The notes beneath the pieces are model-generated. The model was given only the letters and a program-made list of their open reading frames with translations, was not told where the DNA came from and made no database searches. Positions 4,646 through 6,416 of a stretch of DNA of 6,416 bases are shown here, one piece after another. Position numbers and translations under genes: made by a program. The first letter of the stretch is position 1; every line of letters begins with the position of its first letter. The DNA lies in assembly GCA_904502005.1 (NCBI GenBank), contig CAJGDC010000071.1, positions 1 through 6,416 on the forward strand. The letters are read 5' to 3'. This stretch comes from an uncultured Alistipes sp. Lineage in GTDB: Bacteria > Bacteroidota > Bacteroidia > Bacteroidales > Rikenellaceae.

Positions 4646-6397
4646 ATGAAAACAATCGGAAAAGTTAGCGGTATCATCTCTAACATCGTAATTGTTCGTG
4701 CCGAGGGTGCAGTGGCACAGAATGAGATTTGCTATGTTTACTGTGGCGATACTCGCATGATGGCTGAGGTCATCAAGGTTATAGGCGACGATGCCTATGT
4801 ACAGGTTTATGACTCTACCCGAGGTCTGAAGATTGGTGACCGCGTGGAGTTTGAGGGTCACATGCTTCAGGCAACCCTTGCACCAGGATTGCTCTCTAAG
4901 AACTACGATGGTCTGCAGAACGACCTTGCAAAGATGGATGGTCTGTTTATTGACCGTGGCTCAATTACCGACCCGCTTGATTTTGATAGCGAGTGGGAGT
5001 TCAAGCCGCTTGCAAAGGCTGGCGATAAGGTATCTGCAGCCTCTTGGCTCGGTGAGGTTCAGGAACAGTGGATTGCTCACAAGATTATGGTGCCATTCGT
5101 AATGACTGGAAACTATACAGTAAAGAGCGTCGTTGCTGCTGGTACATATAAGGTTACCGACACTATTGCAGTGCTTACTGACGTTGACGGTAATGAGTAC
5201 AACGTGACAATGGTTCAGAAGTGGCCGGTTAAGCAGGCTGTACGTTGCTACACTGAGAAGCCTCGTCCATCAAAGGTTATGGAGACAGGTGTTCGTGCTA
5301 TTGATACCTTCAACCCACTTGCTGAGGGTGGTACCGGATTTATCCCTGGTCCATTCGGTGCAGGTAAGACCGTACTTCAGCACGCAATCTCTAAGCAGGC
5401 TGAGGCAGATGTGATCATCATCGTTGCTTGTGGTGAGCGTGCAAATGAGGTAGTGGAGATTTTCAAGGAGTTCCCAGAGCTCATTGACCCACATACCGGT
5501 CACAAACTTATGGAGCGTACAATTATTATCTGTAACACCTCAAACATGCCGGTTGCAGCGCGTGAGGCATCTGTATACACAGGTATGACAATTGGTGAGT
5601 ACTACCGCTCAATGGGTCTGCGTGTACTCGTTATGGCTGACTCTACATCTCGTTGGGCTCAAGCTCTTCGTGAGATGTCAAACCGTCTTGAGGAGCTCCC
5701 AGGTCAGGATGCGTTCCCTATGGACCTCTCGGCTATCATCTCTAACTTCTACGCTCGTGCAGGTCTTGTAAAGCTCACTAACGGTCAGACCGGTTCTGTG
5801 ACCTTCCTCGGTACAGTATCTCCTGCGGGTGGTAACCTTAAGGAGCCAGTTACTGAGTCTACAAAGAAGGCGGCTCGTTGCTTCTACGCTCTGTCTCAGG
5901 GTCGTGCGGATTCAAAGCGTTATCCGGCAATCGATCCACTCGATTCATACTCTAAGTACCTTGAGTATCCAGAGGTTGAGGAGTACCTCGGCGAGAAGAT
6001 TGAGAAGGGTTGGGTATCACTCGTTCGTAAGGGTAAGACTATCGTTCAGCGTGGTAAGGAGGCTAATGACCAGATTAACATCCTCGGTGATGATGGTGTA
6101 CCAGTAGATTACCACGAGCGTTTTTGGAAGAGCGAGCTTATTGACTTTGTCGTTCTTCAGCAGGATGCTTTTGACGATATTGATGCAAACTGTCCTATGG
6201 AGCGTCAGCAGATGATGTATAAGATGGTGCTTGAGATCTGCGACTACGACTTTGACTTTGTTGATTTCAATGAGTGTTCAAAGTTCTTTAAGGGTCTTAT
6301 CAACCTCTTCCGTCAGATGAACTACTCTGAGTGGCAGAGCGAGAAATTCTACGACTATCAGAAGCAAATTGAGGAGTATGTTGCCTCTGCAAAATAA
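4646..6397 (+). CDS. atpA: V/A-type ATPase catalytic subunit A
   Basis: Subunit A alternates with B in the cytoplasmic head and carries the catalytic sites that couple ATP turnover to ion transport. The 583-residue protein has an N-terminal beta-barrel (about 1-70), the A-specific bulge region (about 110-195, after YDGLQ at 87-91) and WPVK at 193-196. The nucleotide-binding domain has the P-loop GPFGAGKT (235-242), GER (263-265, with the catalytic Glu264), NTSNMPVAAREASVYTG (297-313) and the Walker B strand LRVLVMADSTSRWA (325-338, Asp332). The C-terminal helical domain starts near 440. GRADSKRYPAIDPLDSYSKYL (419-439) fits the Chlamydia/Bacteroidota branch better than the archaeal form. Catalytic motifs are intact. 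I chose the ATG at 4646, 7 nt after the DUF2764 stop; an in-frame TTG at 4622 would add eight residues overlapping that gene. Strong preference for GAG, AAG and CGT codons suggests high expression. Confidence 0.97.
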   Translation: MKTIGKVSGIISNIVIVRAEGAVAQNEICYVYCGDTRMMAEVIKVIGDDAYVQVYDSTRGLKIGDRVEFEGHMLQATLAPGLLSKNYDGLQNDLAKMDGLFIDRGSITDPLDFDSEWEFKPLAKAGDKVSAASWLGEVQEQWIAHKIMVPFVMTGNYTVKSVVAAGTYKVTDTIAVLTDVDGNEYNVTMVQKWPVKQAVRCYTEKPRPSKVMETGVRAIDTFNPLAEGGTGFIPGPFGAGKTVLQHAISKQAEADVIIIVACGERANEVVEIFKEFPELIDPHTGHKLMERTIIICNTSNMPVAAREASVYTGMTIGEYYRSMGLRVLVMADSTSRWAQALREMSNRLEELPGQDAFPMDLSAIISNFYARAGLVKLTNGQTGSVTFLGTVSPAGGNLKEPVTESTKKAARCFYALSQGRADSKRYPAIDPLDSYSKYLEYPEVEEYLGEKIEKGWVSLVRKGKTIVQRGKEANDQINILGDDGVPVDYHERFWKSELIDFVVLQQDAFDDIDANCPMERQQMMYKMVLEICDYDFDFVDFNECSKFFKGLINLFRQMNYSEWQSEKFYDYQKQIEEYVASAK

Positions 6398-6406
6398 TTT
6401 GGTACT

Positions 6407-6416
6407 ATGACAACAA
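6407..6416 (+). CDS. atpB: Start of the next V-ATPase gene, presumably subunit B (continues past the right edge)
   Basis: Only ATG ACA ACA A is present (Met-Thr-Thr), 9 nt after the atpA stop. The identity comes from gene order: in E - DUF2764 - A operons the next gene is the non-catalytic nucleotide-binding subunit B, and Met-Thr-Thr is a plausible start for it. No motif is visible, so this is an inference from context. Confidence 0.6.

Overview
The window reads as a stretch of a Bacteroidales-type (Bacteroidota) chromosome. Three things support this: a DUF4301 gene, a family I know mainly from Bacteroidota; a V-type ATPase operon in the order E - DUF2764 - A - (B), the arrangement known from Bacteroidota and Chlamydia; and two good matches to the Bacteroidota -7 promoter box TAnnTTTG, together with A/T-rich leaders that lack Shine-Dalgarno sequences. 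I cannot name a genus. I see no tRNA, rRNA, CRISPR array, transposase or phage gene.

Left part, minus strand (1-1184): murB (UDP-N-acetylenolpyruvoylglucosamine reductase, type I) is followed, with a 4-base ATGA overlap, by the first 58 codons of tilS (tRNA(Ile)-lysidine synthetase), which runs off the left edge. A divergent intergenic region of about 140 bp separates murB from a 477-residue DUF4301 gene on the plus strand (1328-2761). That protein has no assigned function that I know of, but its ordered motifs resemble those of UTP-dependent sugar-1-phosphate uridylyltransferases.

Middle (2762-3192): a 431-bp non-coding region rich in structure. It holds a perfect 17-bp terminator hairpin, an array of six 7-bp repeats bounded by an 8-bp inverted repeat, a near-perfect 61-nt hairpin, and then an A/T-rich promoter region with a clear TATATTTG box.

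Right part, plus strand (3193-6416): the beginning of a rotary V/A-type ATPase operon. It encodes the peripheral stalk subunit E, a DUF2764 protein (probably the functional stand-in for subunit C), catalytic subunit A, and the first codons of what should be subunit B. Gaps between these genes are 6-9 nt, so they are almost certainly co-transcribed. The enzyme would couple ATP hydrolysis or synthesis to H+ or Na+ movement. Ion specificity cannot be read here because the membrane subunits I and K lie beyond the right edge.

Overall this is mostly ordinary core-genome content. The points most worth following up are the likely nucleotidyltransferase nature of DUF4301, the DUF2764 substitution in the ATPase, and the structured intergenic block.
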